Below, in pieces: positions 44,049-53,022 of a stretch of DNA of 64,000 bases (position 1 is its first letter; each line of letters opens with the position of its first letter). The position numbers were made by a program, and so were the translations under genes. Below the pieces are notes generated by a model. It did not search any database and had not been told where the DNA came from. It saw nothing but the letters and a program-made list of their open reading frames with translations. The stretch covers positions 124,001 through 188,000 of the forward strand of contig JBNOAI010000010.1 in assembly GCA_050283925.1 (NCBI GenBank), read 5' to 3'. This DNA is from ZC4RG25 sp023428365. GTDB lineage: Bacteria > Pseudomonadota > Alphaproteobacteria > Rhizobiales > Hyphomicrobiaceae.

Positions 44049-44228
44049 CTAGCGCCGTTTGCGGGTTTGCGGCTGATCGTTGGCAGGCAGGGTTCGGAAA
44101 CTGGCCTTTAACGCTGCTTGGAGGGAGAGCCCACGCTCGCGCGCCAACGTTTCGATCGCCTGCAGCACCTCGGCTTTGAATGCGATCCGCTTATTGATCA
44201 TCGGGCTCTCGGGTCTTTTCGAAGCCAT
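44049..44228 (-). CDS. small ribbon-helix-helix-like protein
   Basis: A 59-residue basic protein from ATG 44228: MASKRPESPMINKRIAFKAE, then a helix VLQAIETLARERGLSLQAAL. The pattern KRIAF-x-E followed by two helices matches small CopG-like proteins of Rhizobiales. GGAGCGTGC precedes. It could be a DNA-binding antitoxin, but no toxin is next to it. Confidence 0.5.
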   Translation of the reverse strand: MASKRPESPMINKRIAFKAEVLQAIETLARERGLSLQAALKASFRTLPANDQPQTRKRR

Positions 44229-44367
44229 GCACGCTCCTTCCGCTCCTCCGGGGAATACTTCCCCGGCCATCGCGAGCGATCATCAGGTGTAACCCGCTGG
44301 CCGCCAAACTCGCTGTGAAACACGGCTGCGTTTTCTTCTGCCGGGAAGCAGGACGGGACCCAAGCTG

Positions 44368-44393
44368 GGAACAAAACGCCCATCAGTCACGTT
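44368..44393 (+). promoter_or_regulatory. EcfG-type general stress promoter (unit copy 2)
   Basis: GGAAC at 44368-44372, a 17-bp spacer and CGTT at 44390-44393, 43 bp ahead of the tiny membrane peptide gene. Spacer sequence differs from copy 1 while both boxes and the distance are kept, which argues that the promoter is functional. Confidence 0.8.
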
Positions 44394-44436
44394 CCGCTTA
44401 TGACTCGGGAAACCATAAGTGCTGCAGGAGCCATCG

Positions 44437-44511
44437 ATGCACGGGATCATCTATCTTATCGGATTGATCGTAGTCATCATGTTTATCCTCAGCGTGCTCG
44501 GCTTACGCTAG
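44437..44511 (+). CDS. 24-residue membrane peptide (unit copy 2)
   Basis: Second copy of the tiny gene at 39524. The peptide starts MHGIIYLIGLIVVIMFIL and ends SVLGLR, a single hydrophobic segment. GGAG lies 8 bp upstream of the ATG. The downstream gene starts 16 bp after the stop. Same length and same hydrophobic core as copy 1; differences are conservative. Confidence 0.75.
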   Translation: MHGIIYLIGLIVVIMFILSVLGLR

Positions 44512-44527
44512 GATGATAAATTCGGTC

Positions 44528-45367
44528 ATGGCACATGTCGAAGGAAGCCGGGCAACGCCGGTGGCAACTGATATTCCATCTCTTGAATGGAGCGCCGTAT
44601 TTGCCGGCGCTTTTCTTGCTGCAGCAATCTCATTCGTATTGTTGACGTTTGGTACGGCCATAGGGCTGAGCGCCACCTCACCGTGGCCACATTCGGGGTT
44701 GTCAGCCAGCGTACTAGCGGGCATTGCTGTTTTTTGGATCATGGCGCAGCAGATTGGAGCGTTCATGGCCGGCGGATATGTTGCGGGGCGGATGCGCACC
44801 GGTTTGCGCGGCGCCTCTGCCGATGAAGTACAATTTCGCGACGGACTTCATGGTGGCCTGGTTTGGGCGGTTGGTATTGTTGTGGGCGCGGCGCTTGCCA
44901 TGGCCACCGCCAGTGCAGTTACGCGCACTACCGCCCAGGTAGTTGGTGGTGCGGCGGCGACAGCCGCAGCTTCCTCATCCGATATCGTGGTGGATCGGCT
45001 GCTGCGCCCGCAGACGACAGCACAGCCATCGAATGAAACTGATGTCAGGTCGGAGGTTGGTCGTGTGCTCGCTGGCGCAGTGGTCAACGGATCTTTGACA
45101 AGTCAAGACCGCACCTACTTGGCCCAACTGGTTGCCCAGCGCACCGGCGTCACGGCGGAGGAAGCAGATAAGCGGATCAATGAAGCATTCAATGCCGCGA
45201 GAGAGGCGGCGGACAAGGCACGCAAGGCTGCGGTCCTGACTGGCTTCGTTACCGCTGCTAGCCTCCTTATCTCACTTGCAGCGGCATGGTGGGCCTCGAT
45301 CAAGGATGGTCATCACAGAGATCACTCCGTTCCGGTCGCCTTTACGTTTGCTCGAAGGGAGGAGTAA
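44528..45367 (+). CDS. four-helix membrane protein of unknown function (unit copy 2)
   Basis: A 279-residue paralogue of the protein at 39615 with the same four helices, the GRMRTGLRGASADE loop and the helical insert TAEEADKRINEAFNAAREAA. The ATG at 44528 corresponds to the start of copy 1; an ATG at 44513 is in frame but would overlap the spacing of the unit. Divergence is concentrated in the N-terminal ten residues, the region 135-185 and the last 15 residues. Confidence 0.85.
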   Translation: MAHVEGSRATPVATDIPSLEWSAVFAGAFLAAAISFVLLTFGTAIGLSATSPWPHSGLSASVLAGIAVFWIMAQQIGAFMAGGYVAGRMRTGLRGASADEVQFRDGLHGGLVWAVGIVVGAALAMATASAVTRTTAQVVGGAAATAAASSSDIVVDRLLRPQTTAQPSNETDVRSEVGRVLAGAVVNGSLTSQDRTYLAQLVAQRTGVTAEEADKRINEAFNAAREAADKARKAAVLTGFVTAASLLISLAAAWWASIKDGHHRDHSVPVAFTFARREE

Positions 45368-45579
45368 AAAGCCCTGGCAGGTGTGGGCCGGCATTCAGAA
45401 CAAGTGGGCGGCACCTTTGGCGATGCCGATCAACAACCCCACGCTGATTCTCGACCAACCTCGGAGCGTCGGGGCAGTATCCCGCCGGGCCGTTTCGGAC
45501 GATAGACTGGCCTGTATAGTCGCTCCTCTCTCCGCTGTTGGATGCACTGGGCCATCAGCCCACTGCTGCTACACCAACC

Positions 45580-45721
45580 GTGAGCAATTGGGCGGTGATA
45601 TCCACACCCCTAGCCTCTGCCCATTCGACGCACTCCGAAAAGTGAGGAACTGGGCGGCGGCTCACCGATCGCAAGCCCAGCGCCGGATTCCGGCTTCCCT
45701 GAAAAGTGAGGAATTGGGCGG
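45580..45721 (+). repeat. three direct iterons upstream of rep
   Basis: Three copies of GTGAGGAATTGGGCGG-like 16-mers occur at 45580, 45642 and 45706, spaced 62 and 64 bp. They read in the direction of the rep gene. Similar sites occur downstream in inverted orientation. Such iterons bind Rep_3 initiators and can control replication or rep expression. Confidence 0.75.
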
Positions 45722-45826
45722 ATAGCCTCTTCGGCCGCCTTCCGGTCTCGCATGCGGGTGAATTCAGCCGTTGACTCTCCCGCCCATTAATCCGTCTACT
45801 GATTGTCAGGAGAAATTCAATCAGCC

Positions 45827-46702
45827 GTGAGCACTGCCGATCCCCAATCTGCCAAACTGCCCGTTACGACCGGCTCACCCGCCGGCCCGCGGCGCACGCT
45901 CGACATGCGCGTTTCGGGCGATCCCCTCGACCCATACGGGGTCGGCAGCATGATCAAGCCCGCAGAGCTGGTCGATGTGGTCGAGATCTCCGCCCTCAAC
46001 CGCTCCGAACTCGTTCTCTACAATCAGCTGCTCGCCAACGCCTGGAACAACATCGGTAGTGTGAAAGTCCACCGCATCTCGAAATCCGTGCTGCGCGGCA
46101 GCCACGAAAGCAATGACCGACTGCATGAGGCGTTCGACAAACTGATGGGCGCCTTCGCCAAGGTCCGCCACCGCCACCCCGAAACCGGGCGATCCATGAC
46201 CACGCGCGTCAACCTGCTCGGTCCCAACACCGAAGAGGACGCCGACGACGGCTATTTCTACTATACCTTCCACGAGCAGCTGTTGCGCATCCTGCAGTTC
46301 AGCTCCAGCTGGGCCCGCATCAAGACCAATATCCTTTACCTGCTGCGCTCCAAATATTCGGTCCGCCTCTACGAGATCGTCGAGCGGCGCATCAACATGC
46401 ACGCCCAGTCCCAAACATTCTCCGTCGATGACCTGCGCGCCCTGCTCGGTGTGCCGGACGACAAGCTCACCCGCTTCAGCGACTTCAACAAATACGCGCT
46501 CAAACCGGCAATCGATGAGGTCAACCTGCTGACCGACTACGCCATCTCAGTCGGGGTGCGCAGAAAGGGCCGTGCCGTCCACCAGTTGGAGCTCATGTGG
46601 TTCAAGAAGGACTTGGCCGCCGTCAAGGCAGCCGCCGCCAACAGAGACGTCGCCCGTACCCACCGCAAAGGCCGTCCGGCGCAGATTGAGATCATCAATT
46701 GA
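45827..46702 (+). CDS. plasmid replication initiator, Rep_3 family
   Basis: About 291 residues from GTG 45827 (AGGAGA upstream; TTG 45803 is an alternative). The core shows the two winged-helix domains of Rep_3 initiators: NRSELVLYNQLLANAW, ILYLLRSKYSVRLYEIVERR and TFSVDDLRALLGVPDDKL, then FSDFNKYALKPAIDEVN. It binds iterons to start replication of a theta-type plasmid. Iterons flank it on both sides. No parAB, mob or dnaB gene is visible nearby, so this may be an integrated or minimal replicon. A truncated twin of its middle part lies at 1621. Confidence 0.9.
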   Translation: MSTADPQSAKLPVTTGSPAGPRRTLDMRVSGDPLDPYGVGSMIKPAELVDVVEISALNRSELVLYNQLLANAWNNIGSVKVHRISKSVLRGSHESNDRLHEAFDKLMGAFAKVRHRHPETGRSMTTRVNLLGPNTEEDADDGYFYYTFHEQLLRILQFSSSWARIKTNILYLLRSKYSVRLYEIVERRINMHAQSQTFSVDDLRALLGVPDDKLTRFSDFNKYALKPAIDEVNLLTDYAISVGVRRKGRAVHQLELMWFKKDLAAVKAAAANRDVARTHRKGRPAQIEIIN

Positions 46703-46759
46703 TCCCTCTGCAGGACGGCACACATTCTTCTCACAGTGTGAAGAGTCCTGAGGATAACA

Positions 46760-46906
46760 CCGCCCAATTTCTCACATTAGATGTCGTTAGATGTCGTTGT
46801 CGCCGCCCAATCCTTCACGCGACTCGGCCCAATTCCTCACACGACTCCGCCCGTTCCCTCACGCGACTCCGCCCCATTCCTCCCCCCAAACCGCCCATTG
46901 CCTCAC
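46760..46906 (-). repeat. array of iterons downstream of rep (22-bp period)
   Basis: Five copies of CCGCCCAATTCCTCAC-like 16-mers start at 46803, 46825, 46847, 46869 and 46891, exactly 22 bp apart, and a sixth at 46760. They are the reverse complement of the upstream iterons. Two turns of the helix between sites is typical of a plasmid origin. A DnaA-box-like AGTGGATAA follows at 47006, with an AT-richer stretch between. This is the likely oriV. Confidence 0.82.
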
Positions 46907-48158
46907 ATTTCGCCGCTCAAGCCTCTGATTCCAAAAACCGATTCACGCCGGAATCGAATCTTGAACTTTTAGAACATTTGAACAGGGATAGATCTGCCCA
47001 CAGGAAGTGGATAAGTCAGCCTCCAACTGCTGAGCTCCAAATGGCAGCACAAAGCCTCGCTCTCGTTCGGTAAAAATAGACGGGACCGCATAAGCGGTCC
47101 CAACTCTTGATACCCTCGCCCTTCGTTCGCGCTCCGCGCTCACTGCGCCGCACCTCATAACGGAATCGGCCCTCGCGGGGCCGATAACCAGCCATTTTTT
47201 GAATGTTGGACCATCGAGAATACAAGATTGCAAACTTCGCGACGCCTTAAGTTCCGCGACACTTGCTCGGCGTGGCGAGCAACCGGCCTTTTCTGCGCCG
47301 AAGGGTCCGACCCTTAGCTGATACTGAAACATCGCAGCAGAGCTGTGAGATTGCCAGCCCACGTTGATCGACGAGAAAAATCGAGCCCAGACTGCGCGAT
47401 CATTGCATCCCGTTCCCAAGCTCACCCGTGCCTAGTATTGACGTCTGATTGGAACGTGATTGATGGCGCGATCATGCTTGCAGCCGCGTAACCGCGGCCA
47501 GGTCTCTTCGATGAACTCACATCGTATCGGCCGCGCGCCGGCTATTCTTGTATTGCGTCCATCCGCAGCCGGCGGCACATTTCGTGATGATATGAAGCCC
47601 ACAGACAAACGCGGCGCGAATTCCTGGCAAGCCACCCGCCACGATGTGCTGCGGCGCGATGGGTTTTGCTGCGTCTCGTGCTGGGAACAGTGCTGCGATT
47701 ATTGCGATGCTCGAATCATTGGGCGGCGCGGACGTCTTGGCTATGCCGCCTGGGCGCTGTCCAATGGCGGCAAAGGCTGGAGTAGCAGATAGGCGCGTTC
47801 TTCTCCCGCAGACGGTGGTTGTATGTAAGCTGGCGGGATGGAGATCCGTTTCGCGTCTCATTTGAACCCGAAAGCCAACAAAAGGCTACGAAGGCATCTA
47901 TCCTGACGACGCTCTGCCCAAAGTTGCGTCGTCCCAAAAGGCGACTTTAACAGCTGCAGCATGCCCCGCTGACCGATAGCGGCTTTGCCGAGTTTGCAGA
48001 CATTGGTCCGCCGTGTAGTGAAGCGACAAGAAGACAGTCCCGCTGCGACGCTATGCCTTCGAGAGCGGACGCGGATAACCGAAGGAGGTAGAGCACAATG
48101 GCTTTGATCGTTCGGTCGTTGTGGTTTGCGCCTTCCCGCTGAGTGGATACAATGCTGC
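46907..48158. other. long stretch without supported genes
   Basis: The first 110 bp hold an AT-richer segment and a DnaA-box-like site and may be the end of the origin. An open frame at 47592-47792 begins like an HNH protein (RHDVLRRDGFCCVSC) but does not continue as one. No further gene, RNA or repeat is convincing. Confidence 0.4.
47082..47101 (-). terminator. hairpin with T run on the minus strand
   Basis: GGGACCGC and GCGGTCCC with loop ATAA; read leftward, the stem is followed by GTCTATTTTTAC. It would stop leftward transcription entering the origin. Confidence 0.6.
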
Positions 48159-48914
48159 CTACTTCTCGTAGCGCTTCATCGTCAGGTGCCAGATGTCTGA
48201 AAGCGCGATAGCCAGACTATCCGTCGTCGGAAATGAATGACACAGCATGGCCTCGCGATCGACAAAGCGCTCGCGCAGCGTCTCGATTGTCATGGCAATC
48301 AGAATACGAAGCTCACCTTCGAAGCGGCTTCGCTCCTCAGCTCCGAAATCTCGAGATCTGCGGTGCGCGACCACAGCTACAATGCGCTTCACCCAATCCG
48401 CGTTGAGCCGCTCACGCATGCGCAGCAAATCCAGGTTGCGCGATGCCAGTTGCGAGAACAGTGCGTAAAGCCCAGCGTTAGCTTCATAGGCCCGCGTAAA
48501 GGACAGATTCGTATCGAGGATCGCATCGTAATTGGATCTCTGAGCTGCGCTCTTTATACCGCGCACGGTGATAGTCTCAAGGAACAGTCCGACCAGCACC
48601 GACATGCAGTCGTCCATATCTTTGAAATGATTGTAGAAGGTCCCTCGCGACAAGCCCGCTTCGTCAAGCAACAGCTCAACTGTCGGAGGACGCGCCGGGT
48701 CGGCATTGAGGTACCGCGCAACAATCGCAAGAATGAGGTAGTGCGTACGCATCCGCTTGGGCAGGGAGCGATCCTTGCTCCGCCCGGCAAGAATATCTTC
48801 AAACCGGAATGCCGGCTCGGACGCGACCTCACCGACTCCTTTTCGTCGACTGCCAGTTCGCGCCGTCGTCTGTCCCACAGTCTCTCCTCGATTGCTGGAG
48901 GTGTTCCGGCGCAT
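48159..48914 (-). CDS. TetR family transcriptional regulator
   Basis: About 251 residues. A long N-terminal extension (about 55 residues, basic and Ser/Gly rich) precedes the helix-turn-helix VELLLDEAGLSRGTFYNHFK. The remainder is the ligand-binding domain. ATG 48914 is used; an upstream in-frame start exists. Divergent from the ABC-transporter operon, with a 150-bp gap containing a perfect palindrome, so it probably controls that operon. Confidence 0.87.
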   Translation of the reverse strand: MRRNTSSNRGETVGQTTARTGSRRKGVGEVASEPAFRFEDILAGRSKDRSLPKRMRTHYLILAIVARYLNADPARPPTVELLLDEAGLSRGTFYNHFKDMDDCMSVLVGLFLETITVRGIKSAAQRSNYDAILDTNLSFTRAYEANAGLYALFSQLASRNLDLLRMRERLNADWVKRIVAVVAHRRSRDFGAEERSRFEGELRILIAMTIETLRERFVDREAMLCHSFPTTDSLAIALSDIWHLTMKRYEK

Positions 48915-49005
48915 CCGGACACCTCTCTCTTGAATTGAGCTACACGAAATTGGCTCGCACAGCATCTCTTGACGATCTCATTTTTTAAACATACCGTCAT
49001 TTTTG

Positions 49006-49020
49006 AATATATCGTATATT
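49006..49020. promoter_or_regulatory. perfect palindrome in the TetR/ABC divergent region
   Basis: AATATA-TCG-TATATT, a perfect 15-bp inverted repeat, lies 45 bp before the ABC operon start and 92 bp from the regulator start. It is a good candidate operator. Confidence 0.5.
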
Positions 49021-49064
49021 AATAACCTGGACAGCAAGTCAATGCGCGGCGCCATCCCGGAGAG

Positions 49065-50210
49065 ATGACCTTGAGGGGAAGATCACAGGAGGCAAGCACG
49101 CCTCCGGGAGCGACGATAGAGTTTGAACGCGTCGAGAAATCCTACGGGCAGGTCCAGGCACTCGCCGACTTTTCACTCACCGTTGAGGCAGGTGAATTTC
49201 TGACCATTCTCGGTGCCAGTGGCTCGGGCAAAACCACGGTCCTCAATGCCCTCGCCGGCTTCGCCCCTGCCGACAGCGGGGACATCCGCATCGATGGGCG
49301 TTCCATCGTTCGTGAGCCACCCGAGAAGCGCAATCTCGGTATGGTGTTTCAGAATTATTCGCTGTTTCCGCATATGTCTGTGGCCGACAACGTCGCGTTC
49401 CCCCTGCGGATGCGGCACGTGCCGCGGCACGAGATTGTAGGGAAGGTTGCGCGCACCCTCGAAATCGTGCGCCTCACGGGTCTCGGTGCACGCATGCCGC
49501 GCGAACTGTCTGGCGGGCAGCAGCAGCGCGTAGCATTCGCGCGCGCCATCGTGTTTGATCCACCCGTCCTGCTGATGGACGAACCGCTTGGCGCGCTCGA
49601 TCTGAAGCTTCGCGAAGCGTTGCAATTTGAAATCAAGGAGATCCAGCACAAGCTCGGCTGCACCGTCGTCTACGTCACGCATGACCAACGTGAAGCGTTA
49701 GCAATGTCCTCGCGCATTGTCGTGCTGCGCAACGGCCGAATCGAGCAGGTCGGTACACCCTTCGAGATGTACGATCAGCCCAAAACCCATTTTGTTGCGG
49801 CGTTCATCGGACAGACCAATCTCTTCCCCGTCTCCAGATCCGTCGACGGATCAATCGATATTCCAGCGCTGCAGGTGGCACTTCCAAGGCAGATCTCATC
49901 ACTGGGGACGGCTCAGCTGTTTGCAAGCATCCGCCCTGAAAAACTTCAGCGTCGTGCGCTCGAAAATGACGACGTCGCGTTCGATGTAATCGTTCAAGAA
50001 GCCATCTTTTTCGGCGACGTGATCGAATTCAGCGCGCGCCATCCCAGCGGTACGCTCGTGTATTTCCGCGAGCAGCGTCTCGGTGACGGGGCCATCCCCA
50101 ATCGCGGTGAATTCGCACGCCTCGCCCTGCGTCCGCAGGACATTGTTCTGGTCCCCTTGACCGAAACCACCAACACCACAACGAACACGGAGGATAGTCT
50201 TGATGGCTAA
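49065..50210 (+). CDS. ABC transporter ATPase, PotA type
   Basis: A 381-residue ATPase. Walker A GASGSGKTT, signature LSGGQQQRVAFARA, Walker B LLMDEPLGALD and switch His in YVTHDQREA are intact. A C-terminal TOBE domain (about 260-370) is typical of polyamine/iron/opine-type importers. First gene of an operon: ATPase, binding protein, two permeases, ligase, crotonase. It overlaps the next gene by 8 bp. Confidence 0.94.
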   Translation: MTLRGRSQEASTPPGATIEFERVEKSYGQVQALADFSLTVEAGEFLTILGASGSGKTTVLNALAGFAPADSGDIRIDGRSIVREPPEKRNLGMVFQNYSLFPHMSVADNVAFPLRMRHVPRHEIVGKVARTLEIVRLTGLGARMPRELSGGQQQRVAFARAIVFDPPVLLMDEPLGALDLKLREALQFEIKEIQHKLGCTVVYVTHDQREALAMSSRIVVLRNGRIEQVGTPFEMYDQPKTHFVAAFIGQTNLFPVSRSVDGSIDIPALQVALPRQISSLGTAQLFASIRPEKLQRRALENDDVAFDVIVQEAIFFGDVIEFSARHPSGTLVYFREQRLGDGAIPNRGEFARLALRPQDIVLVPLTETTNTTTNTEDSLDG

Positions 50211-51264
50211 ACTGGTCGCAAAAGTCGGTCTGGGCTTGTTTCTTGGCGCGATCGTATCATCCGCCAGCGTCGCGCAAACGGGCAAGTCAGTGACCATCGC
50301 AAACTACGGTGGAGCATGGGCGGACACGTTAAACCGCATTTGCGTCCAACCGTTCGGCAAGGAGACCGGTATCACGGTGACGCAGGCGGCCACAGATGAT
50401 TCTCTCGCCCAAATCCGGGTTCAGCAGACCACGAAGAATATCCTATGGGATATTGGCCCGACCGAGCGTGCGGGTCTGCCGATTGCATCGAAGAACGGCT
50501 GGCTGCACCCGATCGATTGGGCCATCGTTGATCCGGAGAACAAACTTCCGCCGATTGCGCGCAAGGAGTTCGCTATTGGCTCTGTCGCCTATTCGACGAC
50601 TATCGGCGTCCGAACGGACAAGCTTCCGGCCGGCAAAACCTTCACCGGCTGGAGTGATTTCTGGGACGTCAAAGGTTTCCCGGGTCCCCGCACGCTGCGC
50701 AATTCGCCCGTCGAAAACCTCGAATTCGCATTAATAGCAGACGGCGTCAAACCAAGTGAAGTCTACGACGTCCTCAAAGGCCCCGGCGGCGTTGATCGGG
50801 CTTTCAAGAAGCTCGACGAAATCAAGCCGGCCATTACCGTATGGTGGACCAGCGGCCAGCAACCCGTTCAGCTTCTGGCGAGTGGTGAGGTGTTTTACGC
50901 CACGTCCTTCAATGGCCGCCTCTTCCAACTGCAAAAAGACAAGCTGCCTGTTCAGGTCGTCTGGAACGGTGGATCGCTCGATATCAGCTATTATTCGATC
51001 ATCAAGGACGCGAAGAACCCCGAAGGCGCTATGCAGTTCATGAAGTACTGCTGGAATACGCCGGAGCGGCTGGCGGAAATCGCTCGCGCGATGCCCTACT
51101 CCAGTTTCAATCCCGACATCTACAAGATCCTGTCCGAAGACGAAGCCAAGGACCTGCCGACCAGCCCAGCCAACCTATCGCTGCAGTTCGCACTCGACTC
51201 CGAATTCTGGGCTGAGAACCAGCGCGCCATTCAAGCCCGCTGGGATGCTTGGCGCCTCCAGTAA
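50203..51264 (+). CDS. ABC substrate-binding protein, PotD type
   Basis: A 353-residue periplasmic protein with a signal peptide (MAKLVAKVGLGLFLGAIVSS, cleavage after SVAQ). The start VTIANYGGAWADTLNRICVQ is usual for the spermidine/putrescine-like class (SBP_bac_8 type). Family members bind polyamines, but also carboxylates, opines or betaines, so the ligand is open. The start overlaps the ATPase gene. Confidence 0.92.
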   Translation: MAKLVAKVGLGLFLGAIVSSASVAQTGKSVTIANYGGAWADTLNRICVQPFGKETGITVTQAATDDSLAQIRVQQTTKNILWDIGPTERAGLPIASKNGWLHPIDWAIVDPENKLPPIARKEFAIGSVAYSTTIGVRTDKLPAGKTFTGWSDFWDVKGFPGPRTLRNSPVENLEFALIADGVKPSEVYDVLKGPGGVDRAFKKLDEIKPAITVWWTSGQQPVQLLASGEVFYATSFNGRLFQLQKDKLPVQVVWNGGSLDISYYSIIKDAKNPEGAMQFMKYCWNTPERLAEIARAMPYSSFNPDIYKILSEDEAKDLPTSPANLSLQFALDSEFWAENQRAIQARWDAWRLQ

Positions 51265-51339
51265 CACAGTGTTGCTATCCGCAGACGGCCCGATCATTTG
51301 GGTCGTCTGCACACCTCTATTTGGTGGACCAGAAAGTTG

Positions 51340-52185
51340 ATGCGTCGTGTTTACCAGAATTTTGCGCTCCTCGTCCCAGCCGCGGCGTTATTCCTCTTCG
51401 CGTTCCTTCTGCCAGTGGGAGAGGTCGCGTTATGGAGTTTCTACGATGAGGGCGTCGCAACGTTGGCGCACTACGATCTGGCATTCAGTCCCGGTCCCTA
51501 TCGCACCATCTTGCTGAACACGGTGACGCTATCCATCGGCGTTGCACTCGCGTGCGTCCTTGTTGGCTATCCGGTAGCCTATTATCTTGCCTCGCGCCCG
51601 TCCTCGCAACAGGCAGCGTTCCTGCTTCTGATCCTCACACCCTTATGGGTCAGCGTCCTGGTGCGCACTTACGGCTGGATCGTAGTGTTGGGGCGTGAGG
51701 GGCTTGTCAATTCCGTGCTGATCGCCGCCGGTGCGATAGAGTCTCCGCTGCAGCTCTTGTATACGCGCCAGGCGGTGTACATCGCCATGGTACAGGTGCT
51801 TCTCCCGATTGCCATCCTGACGATGTTTTCCGTCATGGTCACCATCAACCGATCGCTGCTGAACGCCGCGAGGATCCTCGGTGCCACCCCTTCCCGTGCA
51901 TTCCTGCACGTTTTCCTGCCGCTGAGTGCAAGCGGCGTGGTTTCGGCCTGGATCTTGACTTTCGTGTTGTCGCTGGGATTTTTCATCACTCCAGCACTTG
52001 TTGGCGGCCCGCGCGACGCGATGATCTCCAACATCATCGCAACACAGATCAGTGAAACCCTCAACTGGGGGCTCGGATCGGCGCTCGGTATGGTGCTGCT
52101 TCTTGCCGGCTTCACCTGCGTTGGGTTCGTCGCCTTTGCCTTCCGCCGCGTTCTACGGCTGCGAGGCGAAGGAGGAACGCGATGA
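51340..52185 (+). CDS. ABC transporter permease, PotB type
   Basis: A 281-residue permease with six helices and the EAA-loop region INRSLLNAARILGATPSRAF. ATG 51340 is chosen over the upstream TTG. About 75 bp separate it from the binding-protein stop. Its end overlaps the second permease by 4 bp. Confidence 0.92.
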   Translation: MRRVYQNFALLVPAAALFLFAFLLPVGEVALWSFYDEGVATLAHYDLAFSPGPYRTILLNTVTLSIGVALACVLVGYPVAYYLASRPSSQQAAFLLLILTPLWVSVLVRTYGWIVVLGREGLVNSVLIAAGAIESPLQLLYTRQAVYIAMVQVLLPIAILTMFSVMVTINRSLLNAARILGATPSRAFLHVFLPLSASGVVSAWILTFVLSLGFFITPALVGGPRDAMISNIIATQISETLNWGLGSALGMVLLLAGFTCVGFVAFAFRRVLRLRGEGGTR

Positions 52186-52982
52186 AGCCGACCGTATGGG
52201 AGAAGGCAGGGCGATACGTACTGCCGGCCTACTTCGTATTCGTGCTTTTCTATTTGCTCCTGCCTATGCTGCTTGTGATGCCAATGTCCGTCAGCGAGAC
52301 GCGCTATCTCAAGTTTCCACCAACCGGCTTCACATTGCGCTGGTATGAAGCGTTCTTTTCAACTCCAGGCTGGATTAACGCGACTAGGCGTAGCCTGCTG
52401 ATCGCGTTCTTCAGCGCGGCCCTGGCCACCGCGATTGGTACGCTGGCGTCGCTGTTCATCAGCCGCGACGGCCCCGCGACACGTTTTATCGGTCCTCTGT
52501 TTCTCGGACCTCAGGTGGTGCCGGTGATCATTCTCGCCTTGGGAACGCTTCTGGTTTTCAGCAGGCTCGGATTATACGGATCGATTTTCGGCGTCACGCT
52601 GGTGCATGCGGTGATGGCGCTGCCGTTTGTGATCACCATCGTGTCCGGTTCCTTACGCCAACGCGGTGACACGCTGGCCAGAGCGGCCCGCGTACTTGGA
52701 GCCGGCCCCATACAAGCGTTCTGGTATGTCACACTCCCAACCATCCGCGCCGCAGTTATTTCGGCGGCGATCTTCTCCTTCTTCATTTCGTTTGACGAAC
52801 TCGTCGTCGCCCTGTTCGTGCTTGGCCAAAATGAAACCCTGCCGATACGCATTTGGGCCGACGTGCGCCAGGATCTAACCCCCGTCGTCGCAGCGGTCGC
52901 CACATTGCTGATCGTCGCGACCGTGGCGGCTGTCGCGTTATCAGAATTACTGAGACGCCGTTCCGCCGAGACGACCAGCTGA
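52182..52982 (+). CDS. ABC transporter permease, PotC type
   Basis: A 266-residue permease with six helices and the EAA-loop region DTLARAARVLGAGPIQAFW. Together with the PotB-type protein it forms the membrane channel. Coupled by a 4-bp overlap. The ligase gene follows after 40 bp. Confidence 0.92.
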   Translation: MKPTVWEKAGRYVLPAYFVFVLFYLLLPMLLVMPMSVSETRYLKFPPTGFTLRWYEAFFSTPGWINATRRSLLIAFFSAALATAIGTLASLFISRDGPATRFIGPLFLGPQVVPVIILALGTLLVFSRLGLYGSIFGVTLVHAVMALPFVITIVSGSLRQRGDTLARAARVLGAGPIQAFWYVTLPTIRAAVISAAIFSFFISFDELVVALFVLGQNETLPIRIWADVRQDLTPVVAAVATLLIVATVAAVALSELLRRRSAETTS

Positions 52983-53022
52983 AGATCTCTCGGATAACCC
53001 CTATCGCCTGGACCAGAATTGC

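Noticed and set aside
46777..46796. Tandem TTAGATGTCG repeat between iterons
   Set aside because: Two copies only, not shared with the other iterons; probably incidental.
47592..47792. HNH-endonuclease-like start (RHDVLRRDGFCCVSC)
   Set aside because: No conserved His/Asn residues follow and the frame breaks off in unrelated sequence.
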